A stretch of DNA of 36,796 nt from Nocardia arthritidis NBRC 100137 (GTDB lineage Bacteria; Actinomycetota; Actinomycetes; Mycobacteriales; Mycobacteriaceae). The notes under the pieces were generated by a model. That model worked only from the letters and a program-made list of their open reading frames with translations, was not told where the DNA came from and made no database searches. Position 1 is the stretch's first letter, and the number at the start of each line of letters is the position of its first letter. Shown here in pieces: positions 24,379 to 32,223 of the stretch. The stretch spans positions 1 through 36,796 of the forward strand of contig NZ_BDBB01000062.1 in the NCBI RefSeq assembly GCF_001612765.1, in the 5' to 3' direction. Both the position numbers and the translations under genes were made by a program.

Positions 24379-25857
24379 GTGCGTACCGAGAAACCGAGCG
24401 TCGAGCGCGCGGCCACGCCGTCGACCGGGATCGGGACGACGCGCGGGGACGGCTCGGTGAGCCCCCGGCCTCTCCCGGCGTTCGCCGACGCGGACAGCGT
24501 CGCCCGGCGCTGGGTTCTGCATATAGATATGGACGCGTTCTTCGCCTCGGTCGAACAGCTGACCCGGCCGACGTTGCGCGGCAGGCCGGTGCTGGTCGGC
24601 GGAACCGGTGGGCGCGGGGTGGTTGCCGGAGCCAGTTACGAGGCGCGAGTGTTCGGCGCCAGGTCGGCGATGCCGATGCATCAGGCGCGCAGGCTGGTCG
24701 GTGTCACCGCGGTGGTGGTGCCGCCGCGCGGGGCGGTCTACGGGGTGGTCAGCGGACAGGTCTTCGACGCGCTGCGCAGCCGGATCCCGGTGCTGGAGAC
24801 GCTGTCGTACGACGAGGCGTTCGGCGAGCCCGCCGAGTTGGCGGGCGCGACGGCCGGGCGGGTGCACGCGTTCTGCGAGGAGTTGCGCGCGGTGGTGCGC
24901 GAGCGGACCGGGCTGACCGCCTCGGTGGGCGCGGGCACCGGCAAGCAGCTGGCCAAGATCGCCTCCGGCTTGGCCAAGCCCGATGGGGTGCGAGTGATCT
25001 CGCCGGTCGAGCAGCCGCGTCTGCTGGCGGGGCTGCCGGTGCGCAAGTTGTGGGGAATCGGGCCGGTCGCGGAGGGCCGATTGCGTTCGCTGGGCATCGA
25101 GACGGTGGGCGCTTTCGCCGCCCTGCCGGAATCGGAGGCGATGTCGATTCTCGGCGGCAGTGTGGGCGCCGCGCTGCACCGGCTGGCGCGCGGCATCGAT
25201 GATCGTCCGGTCGCCGAACGCACCGAGGCGAAGCAGATCAGCGCCGAGACCACCTACGAGACCGACATCGTCAGCCTCGAGCAGCTGCGCCCGGCCATCG
25301 AGGACATGGCGGCGGCGGCGCACCGGCGCCTCACCGGCGACGGGCGCGCGGCGCGCACGGTGGTGCTCAAACTGAAGAAGTCCGATATGAGCATCGTCAC
25401 CCGCTCCTTCACCCTGCCCTATGCCACCGAGGACCTGGCCACCCTCGCCGCCGCCGCGCAACGTTCGGCGCTCGACCCGCGGGAACTGGGCCCGATCCGT
25501 CTCGTCGGGGTCGGCTACGGCGGCCTGTCGACGATCCGCCAGGAGTCGCTGTTCCCCGAACTGGATCGCGGCACCGCCGCCGAGATCGTCACGGCGCAGC
25601 CGGAAGCCGAGCCCGCGCGCTCCGCCGGACTCGGCGCTGCTCCGCAGACCAGCGCGCCCACCTTGCCCGCGGCCGTCTGGCATCCCGGCATGGACGTGAC
25701 CCATCCCGAGCACGGCCACGGCTGGGTGCAGGGCGCGGGGCTCGGCGTGGTGACCGTTCGCTTCGAAACCCGTTCCACCGGTCCGGGTCCCGCGCGCACC
25801 TTCGCCGCCGGCGACGCCGCGCTCACCCGGGCCGATCCACTGCGCAGCCTGCTCTGA
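24379..25857 (+). CDS. dinB: Y-family DNA polymerase IV (DinX/DinB1 type)
   Basis: This is a translesion DNA polymerase. The 492-residue product has a variable 45-residue N-terminal extension, the first metal-binding motif HIDMDAFFASVEQL (Asp50), catalytic SYDEAF (Asp145-Glu146), the helix-hairpin-helix region around KLWGIGPVAEGRL, and the little-finger domain. QESLF near residue 392 is a clamp-binding motif for the beta sliding clamp. A C-terminal HPEHGHGWVQG domain of about 55 residues matches the mycobacterial DinX type. GTG 24379 is preferred over TTG 24340 because of the -10 spacing. In M. tuberculosis dinX also follows ileS. Confidence 0.93.
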   Translation: MRTEKPSVERAATPSTGIGTTRGDGSVSPRPLPAFADADSVARRWVLHIDMDAFFASVEQLTRPTLRGRPVLVGGTGGRGVVAGASYEARVFGARSAMPMHQARRLVGVTAVVVPPRGAVYGVVSGQVFDALRSRIPVLETLSYDEAFGEPAELAGATAGRVHAFCEELRAVVRERTGLTASVGAGTGKQLAKIASGLAKPDGVRVISPVEQPRLLAGLPVRKLWGIGPVAEGRLRSLGIETVGAFAALPESEAMSILGGSVGAALHRLARGIDDRPVAERTEAKQISAETTYETDIVSLEQLRPAIEDMAAAAHRRLTGDGRAARTVVLKLKKSDMSIVTRSFTLPYATEDLATLAAAAQRSALDPRELGPIRLVGVGYGGLSTIRQESLFPELDRGTAAEIVTAQPEAEPARSAGLGAAPQTSAPTLPAAVWHPGMDVTHPEHGHGWVQGAGLGVVTVRFETRSTGPGPARTFAAGDAALTRADPLRSLL

Positions 25858-26051
25858 CGGCCGGGCCCGTGGCTCGACATCGCCCGGCCGGGCGCGTACG
25901 TTCGCTGCCGACGACCATCGTCGGTCCGTGTGGATCTTCGGCGGCGCCCCCCGGTGCCGGTAGCCTGGGACCTCGTGCAGCGCCGCCGGTTCGGGTGGCG
26001 GCTGTCAAGGTGGAACACGACACGGACCTCTCGAACGCAAAGGACGAGCAG

Positions 26052-26552
26052 TTGAAGCTTCGTAAGACTGGACGCATCGCGATCGCCGGCCTGGCCATCG
26101 TCGCCGCGCTTGGCCTGACCGCCTGCGGTGGCGACGACAAGGACAGCAAGCCCGCCGCCAAGACGTCGACCAGCGCCAAGGCGTCGGCGGTCGCCAGCGC
26201 GAACCTGCCGCCGGTCCCGACCCCCGCGGAGCTGAACACCGCCCTCTCCCGTGCGCTGGACCCGTCGGTGCCCGGCTCCGAGAAGCTGGACAACGTCCAG
26301 GGCGCCGAAGCCGATCCGACGCTGCCGGATCGCCTGTCCCAGGCCGCGGCGGGCGCCGACGTGAAGATCGAGGTCACCGACGTCACCTCGTTCGGCGACA
26401 GCGTGAACGCGAAGGCCAAGTTCATCCTCAACGGCCAGGAGAACATCGTCGACGTGCCGTTCGTCGCCGACAACGGCAAGTGGAAGATCCAGAAGGCGTG
26501 GGCCTGCACCATGCTGACCAACCTCGGCCAGCAGTCGGCGGCCTGCAGCTGA
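26052..26552 (+). CDS. MTB12-like lipoprotein
   Basis: The 166-residue product has a lipoprotein signal peptide with lipobox LTAC (Cys25), a Lys/Ser/Ala linker, and a C-terminal domain starting PPVPTPAELNTAL that resembles the secreted M. tuberculosis antigen MTB12 (CFP2, Rv2376c), with the pattern DPSVP, then a beta-rich part ending VPFVADNGKWKIQKAWAC. The two Cys near the end could form a disulfide. Start choice: TTG 26052 is preceded by AAAGGA at 26039-26044 (7 nt), and it alone puts the signal peptide first; an upstream start at 25869 adds 61 unlikely residues. Function of the family is unknown. Confidence 0.82.
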   Translation: MKLRKTGRIAIAGLAIVAALGLTACGGDDKDSKPAAKTSTSAKASAVASANLPPVPTPAELNTALSRALDPSVPGSEKLDNVQGAEADPTLPDRLSQAAAGADVKIEVTDVTSFGDSVNAKAKFILNGQENIVDVPFVADNGKWKIQKAWACTMLTNLGQQSAACS

Positions 26553-26593
26553 GTTCGCACGACCGGCCCGGCGTCGTTGCGTGGAATGTGTTG

Positions 26594-26632
26594 CGCACCG
26601 GGCGGTTCGAGCTGCCCTGTCGGCCCGGTGCG
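26594..26632. terminator. Bidirectional terminator, lipoprotein/thioesterase
   Basis: CGCACCGGGC (26594-26603) pairs perfectly with GCCCGGTGCG (26623-26632) across a 19-nt loop, between two convergent genes. No T tract. Confidence 0.6.
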
Positions 26633-26641
26633 GCACTCTCG

Positions 26642-27148
26642 CTAGATCATCCGCAGGATCGCGCAGGTCGCGGCGGCGTGCGCGTACAGTTCACCGTCCT
26701 CGGCTCCGATCAGGCGGGCCTCCGCGCTCGCGGTGGTGGGGCCGACGTGGATAGCGGTGCCTTCGCAGCGCAGCGTCCGGGTGTCGCTGCGCACGTGCCG
26801 GTGCACGTGGATTCCGATCTGAACCGAGGTGGACCGCGTCCCGCCCGGCAATCTCGTCATCACGGCCGATTCGAGGGCCGATTCCAGCAGCGCCGTCACA
26901 AAGCCGCCGTGCGCCCCGCCGATGGGGTCGAGCAGGTGATCGCCCGGCTCGCCCTCGAAAACCGCGATCCCCTCACCGACCTGGACCAGCCGGAAGCCGA
27001 GTGCGTTCAGGATCGGCGCGTTCGGGATTCGCCCGTCGAGCGCTCCCTGCAAGATCTCTCGGCCGGTCATGCCCAGCAGGTCGGGAGCCGTCCCGGCGGG
27101 TGTCCGCCAGATGCGGGTGCGGGAGCGAAGGGGTTCGGGCGCGGTCAT
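26642..27148 (-). CDS. PaaI-like hotdog-fold thioesterase
   Basis: The 168-residue product is a probable acyl-CoA thioesterase of the PaaI/YbgC hotdog group. The motif GGAHGGFVTALLESAL (HGG with a following acidic residue) marks the hotdog helix and active site; the beta strands with TSVQIGIHVHRHV and ATAIHVG-like segments follow. The substrate cannot be read from sequence. ATG 27148 lies 6 nt after a TAGCGT -10, fitting a leaderless start, and a 20-bp palindrome overlaps the -35 region, so a repressor probably controls the gene. Confidence 0.85.
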   Translation of the reverse strand: MTAPEPLRSRTRIWRTPAGTAPDLLGMTGREILQGALDGRIPNAPILNALGFRLVQVGEGIAVFEGEPGDHLLDPIGGAHGGFVTALLESALESAVMTRLPGGTRSTSVQIGIHVHRHVRSDTRTLRCEGTAIHVGPTTASAEARLIGAEDGELYAHAAATCAILRMI

Positions 27149-27160
27149 GTGTCGACGCTA
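27149..27160 (-). promoter_or_regulatory. Leaderless-type -10 for the thioesterase
   Basis: On the minus strand TAGCGT (27160 to 27155) is followed by 6 nt and the ATG ending at 27148. No ribosome binding site is visible. Confidence 0.5.
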
Positions 27161-27181
27161 CAAAGCGGACGGAACGTTTAG

Positions 27182-27201
27182 AAGTGTCGGATCCGACACT
27201 T
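27182..27201. promoter_or_regulatory. 20-bp palindromic operator candidate
   Basis: AAGTGTCGGATCCGACACTT is a perfect 20-bp palindrome. It covers the expected -35 position (about 27178-27183) of the thioesterase promoter and reaches upstream of it. Size and symmetry suit a TetR-family repressor dimer. No regulator gene is adjacent. Confidence 0.65.
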
Positions 27202-27268
27202 TCGCAACCGTTTCCGACGAATAGTCGCTTCTCGGCGTCCGGTGATCGGGTCTGACCGCTGCCTCGGG

Positions 27269-28186
27269 TCACGGACGTGGTGCTGCGCCTGTGAGATCAC
27301 GCGATGTGCGCCGCGCGCGCCGGGCTCGCAGCAGCGCTTCGGTGGTGAAGAGCGCCAGCGCGGCCCAGATGAGCGCGAAACCGGCCCATCGCGAGGCGGG
27401 CATCGGCTCGTGCGCGACGGCGACGCCCCAGGCCATCTGGAGCGCTGGGGTCAGGTATTGCAGCAGGCCCATGGTGGACAGCGCGACGCGCTGAGCCGCG
27501 ACGGCGAACAGCAGCAGCGGGACGAGGGTCACCGGCCCGGTGGCTGCCATCAGCGCGGTGTGCGCGGGGCCGGAGGCGAATTCGCTGTGCCCGGTGACCG
27601 CCAGAGCGATGGCGAACGCCAGCGCGAAGGGCGCGGCGACGATGCCCTCGGCGGCGATGCCGCGCAGCGCGTCCAGCGGGATCACCTTCTTCACCAGGCC
27701 GTAGGTGGCGAACGAACAGGCCAGGGCCAGGGCGATGACCGGCGGCCTGCCGTAGTCGACGGTGAGCACGGCCACCGCACCCGCGCCGAGGGCCAGGGCG
27801 GCCCACTGGGCGCCGGTCAGCCGTTCCCGGAAGATCACCACCCCGAACGCGACGGTCACCAGCGGGTTGATGAAGTAGCCGAGGGCGCATTCCACGACGT
27901 GGCCCGAGGTGACGCCGTAGACGTACACCCCCCAGTTCAGCGCGATCGCGGCGGACGCGACGGCCGCCAGGCGCCAGACGCGGCCGCCGATGCCGCGCAA
28001 CTCGCGGATCCGGCCGCTCACGGCGAGCACCGCGAGCACGACGACCAGCGTCCAGACGATCCGCTGCGCCACCACCTCACCCGGACTGGCGAACGCCAGC
28101 AATCCGAAGAGCGCGGGGAAAAGTCCCCACAAGAAGTACGCGCTCGCTCCGAACGCTGCACCGGGGATGGACCTGCTTCGCCGCAC
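27269..28186 (-). CDS. rarD: RarD-type EamA/DMT permease
   Basis: The 305-residue product is a ten-helix membrane protein of the drug/metabolite transporter superfamily. The N-terminal AAFGASAYFLWGLFP, the NWGVYVYGV segment, GYFINPLV and a C-terminal QYLTPALQ motif are those of RarD (chloramphenicol-sensitivity protein family). The transported substrate is unknown. GTG 28186 lies 7 nt after a TACGTT -10 with no ribosome binding site. It is divergent from the ATPase gene, with only 35 bases between the two start codons. Confidence 0.9.
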   Translation of the reverse strand: MRRSRSIPGAAFGASAYFLWGLFPALFGLLAFASPGEVVAQRIVWTLVVVLAVLAVSGRIRELRGIGGRVWRLAAVASAAIALNWGVYVYGVTSGHVVECALGYFINPLVTVAFGVVIFRERLTGAQWAALALGAGAVAVLTVDYGRPPVIALALACSFATYGLVKKVIPLDALRGIAAEGIVAAPFALAFAIALAVTGHSEFASGPAHTALMAATGPVTLVPLLLFAVAAQRVALSTMGLLQYLTPALQMAWGVAVAHEPMPASRWAGFALIWAALALFTTEALLRARRARRTSRDLTGAAPRP

Positions 28187-28221
28187 GAGGACGAACGTAG
28201 TTGTCCCGTAGCCTTGCGGTC
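28187..28221. promoter_or_regulatory. Divergent leaderless promoters, rarD and ctpE
   Basis: For ctpE, TAGCCT (28209-28214) is 7 nt before ATG 28222. For rarD, TACGTT on the minus strand (28199 to 28194) is 7 nt before GTG 28186. Each -35 region would fall at the other gene's 5' end, so the two promoters overlap within 35 bases. Confidence 0.55.
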
Positions 28222-30645
28222 ATGTCGATTACCGTGCAGGCTTCGGGCGCCACCGGACTGACCGCGGCCGAGGTCGAGCAACGTCGCCGCGACGGGCTGA
28301 CCAACGACGTCCCCGATCGGGCGAGCCGCTCGGTCCGCGACATCGTTCGCGCGAACGTCTTCACCCGGATCAACGCCATCCTCGGGGTCCTTTTCGTCCT
28401 GGTGCTGGCCACCGGATCGATCATCGACGGCATGTTCGGCCTGCTGATCGTCGCCAACAGCGCGGTCGGCATCATCCAGGAGATCCGCGCCAAGCGCACG
28501 CTCGACGAGCTGGCCATCGTCAGCCAGGCCAAGCCGACCGTCCGCCGGGACGGCACGACGATCGAGGTCGCGCCGCACGATGTGGTGCTCGACGACCTGA
28601 TCGAGCTCGGGCCCGGCGACCAGATCGTGGTGGACGGCACGGTCGAGGAGTCCGCGCAGCTCGAGGTGGACGAGTCGTTGCTCACCGGCGAGGCCGATCC
28701 GGTCGACAAGGCGGTCGGCGCCACGGTGATGTCGGGCAGCTATGTGGTGTCCGGGTCCGGCGCCTACCGCGCCACCAAGGTCGGCCGGGACGCCTACGCG
28801 GCGCGGCTGGCCGAGGAGGCGAGCAAGTTCACCCTGGTGCACTCCGAGCTGCGCAGCGGTATCGACAAGATCTTGAAGTTCATCACCTACCTGCTGATCC
28901 CAGCGGGCCTGCTGAGCATCTACAACCAGCTCGTCTCGAGCAAGGAGTCCTGGCGGCCCGCGGTCACCGGGATGGTGGCCGCGCTGGTGCCGATGGTGCC
29001 CGAGGGGCTGGTGCTGATGACCTCGATCGCGTTCGCGGTCGGCGTGGTGCGGCTGGGCAGGCGCCGGTGCCTGGTCCAGGAGTTGCCCGCGATCGAGGGC
29101 CTGGCCCGCGTGGACGTGGTGTGCGCGGACAAGACCGGCACGCTGACCGAGAACGGCATGCGGTTGTCGGACCTGAAGACCCTGAACACCTTCGACGACG
29201 CCGAGGTACGCACCGCGCTGGCCGCGCTCGCCGCCGACGATCCGCGCCCGAACGCGAGCGTCCAGGCCATCATCGAGGCCTTGCCGGACGATCCCGGCTG
29301 GCAGCGCACCGCCGTCGCGCCGTTCTCCTCGGCCAAGAAGTGGAGCGGCTGCTCCTATGGCGAGCACGGCGACTGGTTGCTCGGCGCGCCGGACGTGTTG
29401 CTGGACCCGGACTCCGCGGACGCGCGGGTGGCCGAGGAACTGGGCGCCTCCGGTCTGCGGGTGCTGTTGCTGGCGCGCGGCGACCGTGCGGTGGACGCGG
29501 CGGACGCTCCCGGCGTTGTGCGGCCCGCCGCCCTGGTCGTGCTGGAGCAGAAGGTCCGGCCCGACGCCCGCGACACACTCGACTACTTCGCGAGCCAGGA
29601 TGTCTCCATCAAGGTCATCTCCGGCGACAACGCCGTGTCGGTCGGCGCGGTGGCCTCCTCGCTCGATCTACCCGGCGGCGATCACCCGATCGACGCGCGG
29701 GAATTGCCGGAGGACCGCGACGGACTGGCCGGTGTGCTGGACCGCAACACCACCTTCGGCCGGGTCCGTCCGGACCAGAAGCGCGCCATGGTGTCCGCCT
29801 TGCAGTCGCGCGGGCACACCGTGGCGATGACCGGCGACGGCGTCAACGACGTTCTGGCGTTGAAGGATTCGGATATCGGCGTGGCCATGGGCTCGGGCAG
29901 CCCGGCGACCAGGGCGGTGGCGCAGATCGTCCTGCTGGACAACAAGTTCGCCACCTTGCCCTATGTGGTCGGGGAGGGACGCCGGGTGATCGGCAACATC
30001 GAGCGCGTCTCGAATCTGTTCCTCACCAAGACCGTCTATTCCGTCCTGCTCGCCTTCTTGGTCGGGATCGCCGGTGTCGGTTCCCAGATCTTCGACTACG
30101 ACCCCATCGGCTACCCGTTCCTGCCGCGCCACGTCACGATCGCGGCCTGGTTCACCATCGGCATCCCGGCGTTCATCCTCTCGCTCGCGCCCAACAACGA
30201 GCGTGCCCGCACGGGCTTCGTCGGACGGGTCATGCGACTGGCCATCCCGTCGGGCGTGGTGATCGGCGCTGCCACCTTCGTGGCGTACCTGATCGCCTAT
30301 GCCGGGCCGGAGGCGGGCGAGGAGCAGAAGGTCCAGGCGGGCACCACCGCCCTCATCACCCTGATCATGATCGCGGTGTGGGTGCTGGCCATCGTCGCGC
30401 GTCCGTACGTCTGGTGGAAGGTGGTCCTGATCGCGGCGTCGGTGGCGGCGTACGTCTTCTTGTTCACCGTTCCCTTCACCCGCGAGTTCTTCAAACTCGA
30501 CCCCTCCAACCTCGCGCTCACCGGTGCGGCGGTGGCCTGCGGTGTGGTGGGCATCGTGCTGGTCGAGGCCGCGTGGTGGGTGAGCGCCGTGCTGCTCGGC
30601 GACAAGCGGCAACTGCTGCCGAGCTCGCCCGGCGGGGCCGCCTGA
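28222..30645 (+). CDS. ctpE: CtpE-type cation P-type ATPase
   Basis: The 807-residue product pumps cations at the expense of ATP; M. tuberculosis CtpE, which it matches closely in many segments as I recall them, is a calcium transporter. It has the actuator motif LTGEADP, the phosphorylation site DKTGT (Asp303), the nucleotide-binding domain (about residues 320-500), the hinge TGDGVNDVLALKDSDIG, and about ten membrane helices including the PEGL motif in MVPEGLVL. It lacks an N-terminal heavy-metal-binding domain. ATG 28222 is preferred over TTG 28201 because of the leaderless -10. The motif evidence for the ATPase is decisive; the ion is inferred. Confidence 0.93.
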   Translation: MSITVQASGATGLTAAEVEQRRRDGLTNDVPDRASRSVRDIVRANVFTRINAILGVLFVLVLATGSIIDGMFGLLIVANSAVGIIQEIRAKRTLDELAIVSQAKPTVRRDGTTIEVAPHDVVLDDLIELGPGDQIVVDGTVEESAQLEVDESLLTGEADPVDKAVGATVMSGSYVVSGSGAYRATKVGRDAYAARLAEEASKFTLVHSELRSGIDKILKFITYLLIPAGLLSIYNQLVSSKESWRPAVTGMVAALVPMVPEGLVLMTSIAFAVGVVRLGRRRCLVQELPAIEGLARVDVVCADKTGTLTENGMRLSDLKTLNTFDDAEVRTALAALAADDPRPNASVQAIIEALPDDPGWQRTAVAPFSSAKKWSGCSYGEHGDWLLGAPDVLLDPDSADARVAEELGASGLRVLLLARGDRAVDAADAPGVVRPAALVVLEQKVRPDARDTLDYFASQDVSIKVISGDNAVSVGAVASSLDLPGGDHPIDARELPEDRDGLAGVLDRNTTFGRVRPDQKRAMVSALQSRGHTVAMTGDGVNDVLALKDSDIGVAMGSGSPATRAVAQIVLLDNKFATLPYVVGEGRRVIGNIERVSNLFLTKTVYSVLLAFLVGIAGVGSQIFDYDPIGYPFLPRHVTIAAWFTIGIPAFILSLAPNNERARTGFVGRVMRLAIPSGVVIGAATFVAYLIAYAGPEAGEEQKVQAGTTALITLIMIAVWVLAIVARPYVWWKVVLIAASVAAYVFLFTVPFTREFFKLDPSNLALTGAAVACGVVGIVLVEAAWWVSAVLLGDKRQLLPSSPGGAA

Positions 30646-30726
30646 CAGACTGGACGCCTGACTAGCCGCGCCACGAGAAGCCTTGTGCGAAGCGGCCATT
30701 CAGAGTTGGAGTACCTTCTGGAGACT

Positions 30727-31545
30727 ATGGAGGTACTGCTGCACCAGATCGACGCGTTCGCCGACGCACCGTTCTCGGGCAACCCGGCCGCGGTGATGCC
30801 GCTCCCGTCGTGGCTCCCGGATGCGTTGCTGCAACAGCTGGCCGAGGAGAACAACCTCGCCGAGACCGCGTTCTATACATCGCAATTACCTCCCGAGGCG
30901 GGCATGCCGCCGGGTGAGTGGCCCGCTTTCCACCTGCGGTGGTTCACCCCGAGGGTGGAGGTCGCGCTGTGCGGGCACGCCACCCTGGCCAGCGCCGCGC
31001 AGATCCTGGCCGACCTGCATCCCGGCGAGGACCGGGTGAGTTTCTACACGCGCAGCGGCTGGCTGCACGTCGACCGCACCGACGACGACGAGTTCGTCCT
31101 CGACCTGCCGGTGGTGCCGAGCATCCCGGTGCGGCCCGATCCCGCGCTCGTCGCGGCGCTCGGGGTGCGTCCGGTGGCCGCGTATTCCGGCACCGACGAG
31201 GTGATCGTCGTGGCGACCGAACAGGAGGTGCGCGATGTCGCGCCCGTGCTGTCGGCGTTCCCCGCCCTGCCGCGCGCCGCCGTCGTCACCGCGCCCGGCG
31301 ACACGGTCGATTTCGTCTCCCGTTTCTTCGGCCCCGGTGTGGGCGTTCCGGAGGATCCGGTGACCGGGTCCGCGCACGCCCAGCTGGTTCCGCTGTGGAG
31401 CGAGCGGCTCGGCCGCACCGAACTGCACGCCAGGCAGCTCTCTCGCCGCGGCGGGAGCCTGCGCTGCCAACTGGCGGGCGACCGGGTGCTGCTGTTCGGG
31501 CGCTGTCGCCGCTACCTCGACGGAGTAGTCACCCTGCCGGACTGA
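30727..31545 (+). CDS. PhzF-family isomerase
   Basis: The 272-residue product belongs to the PhzF (diaminopimelate epimerase-fold) family, whose best-known member isomerises a phenazine precursor. The catalytic Glu46 lies in NNLAETAFY, CGHATLAS follows in the N-terminal half, and PEDPVTGSAHAQL in the C-terminal half. No phenazine genes are nearby, so the substrate is unknown. ATG 30727 is chosen because the protein starts at the usual VLLHQIDAF; a GTG at 30685 adds 14 residues without family support. TACCTT (30712-30717) is a -10 candidate. The 3' end converges on the next gene. Confidence 0.88.
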   Translation: MEVLLHQIDAFADAPFSGNPAAVMPLPSWLPDALLQQLAEENNLAETAFYTSQLPPEAGMPPGEWPAFHLRWFTPRVEVALCGHATLASAAQILADLHPGEDRVSFYTRSGWLHVDRTDDDEFVLDLPVVPSIPVRPDPALVAALGVRPVAAYSGTDEVIVVATEQEVRDVAPVLSAFPALPRAAVVTAPGDTVDFVSRFFGPGVGVPEDPVTGSAHAQLVPLWSERLGRTELHARQLSRRGGSLRCQLAGDRVLLFGRCRRYLDGVVTLPD

Positions 31546-31560
31546 GCGCCCCGACGCTCA
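31543..31560. terminator. Small hairpin spanning two convergent stop codons
   Basis: TGAGCG (31543-31548) pairs with CGCTCA (31555-31560) around a 6-nt loop. The stem contains the stop codons of both the PhzF gene (plus) and the next gene (minus). It is short and lacks a T tract. Confidence 0.35.
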
Positions 31561-32223
31561 CGGCTGCGGCACCGGTCCGTCGTCGGGGCCGGGCGCGACG
31601 ACGTCGCGGTAGTCGGGCAGCAGCGGAACCACCGCGAAGCCGCCCGCCACCGCGTCGGCGGGAAGCGCCTGGACCGCGCGGATGCCGTTGTGCCCGGCCA
31701 GGTTCCGCAACCGCGCCGAGGAACCCCGGACGACCAGCCCGACGACGCAGCCGCAGCCCTCCCGGAGTCGTGCGGCGGAGTACGCCACCACGCGGGCGGA
31801 ACGGTCGTCGGCGGGGCGCGGGAGCAGCCAGGCGGCGTCCTGCGCCGAATCCACTGCCGCGGCCGCACCTTCCGGGACGGGCACGGACACCAGGGGCGTC
31901 TGCACGCGGGGGACCGGCACTCGATAGAGCACCTGGGAGATCCGCAATCCGCCGCTGTGCGCCGGAATCTGCTCGGGGACCAGCGGTTCGGTGAACGACA
32001 CCAGTGCCCAGCGTGGTTCGTCGCCGCCCGCTTCCAGCGAATCACGGGACCGGTCGAGGTAATCCGTCACCTGCTCGCCTTGGTCGGGCCCGAGCCGGTC
32101 GGTGGCCGCCGCGGTGCGATACGGCGGATGCAGCGCTCCCAGCGCGTAGATCAGCGCCATCAGCGCGACGACCGCGGCGGCGAGGAAGATACCGCGCCGC
32201 GGCGGCAGCCGGCGGTCAGACAT
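31558..32223 (-). CDS. Unknown membrane-anchored exported protein
   Basis: I do not recognise this 221-residue protein. It has a basic N-terminus (MSDRRLPPRRG), one membrane segment (about residues 11-30) and an outside domain of about 190 residues with a CGC pair around REGCGCVVGL. The start overlaps the rluD stop by eight bases, so it is the third gene of the lspA-rluD operon and probably translated by coupling. It could be a wall or envelope accessory protein; nothing in the sequence shows the role. Confidence 0.75.
   Translation of the reverse strand: MSDRRLPPRRGIFLAAAVVALMALIYALGALHPPYRTAAATDRLGPDQGEQVTDYLDRSRDSLEAGGDEPRWALVSFTEPLVPEQIPAHSGGLRISQVLYRVPVPRVQTPLVSVPVPEGAAAAVDSAQDAAWLLPRPADDRSARVVAYSAARLREGCGCVVGLVVRGSSARLRNLAGHNGIRAVQALPADAVAGGFAVVPLLPDYRDVVAPGPDDGPVPQP

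Noticed and set aside
25869..26051. Upstream start of the MTB12-like lipoprotein
   Set aside because: It adds 61 residues before the signal peptide; TTG 26052 has AAAGGA at proper spacing.
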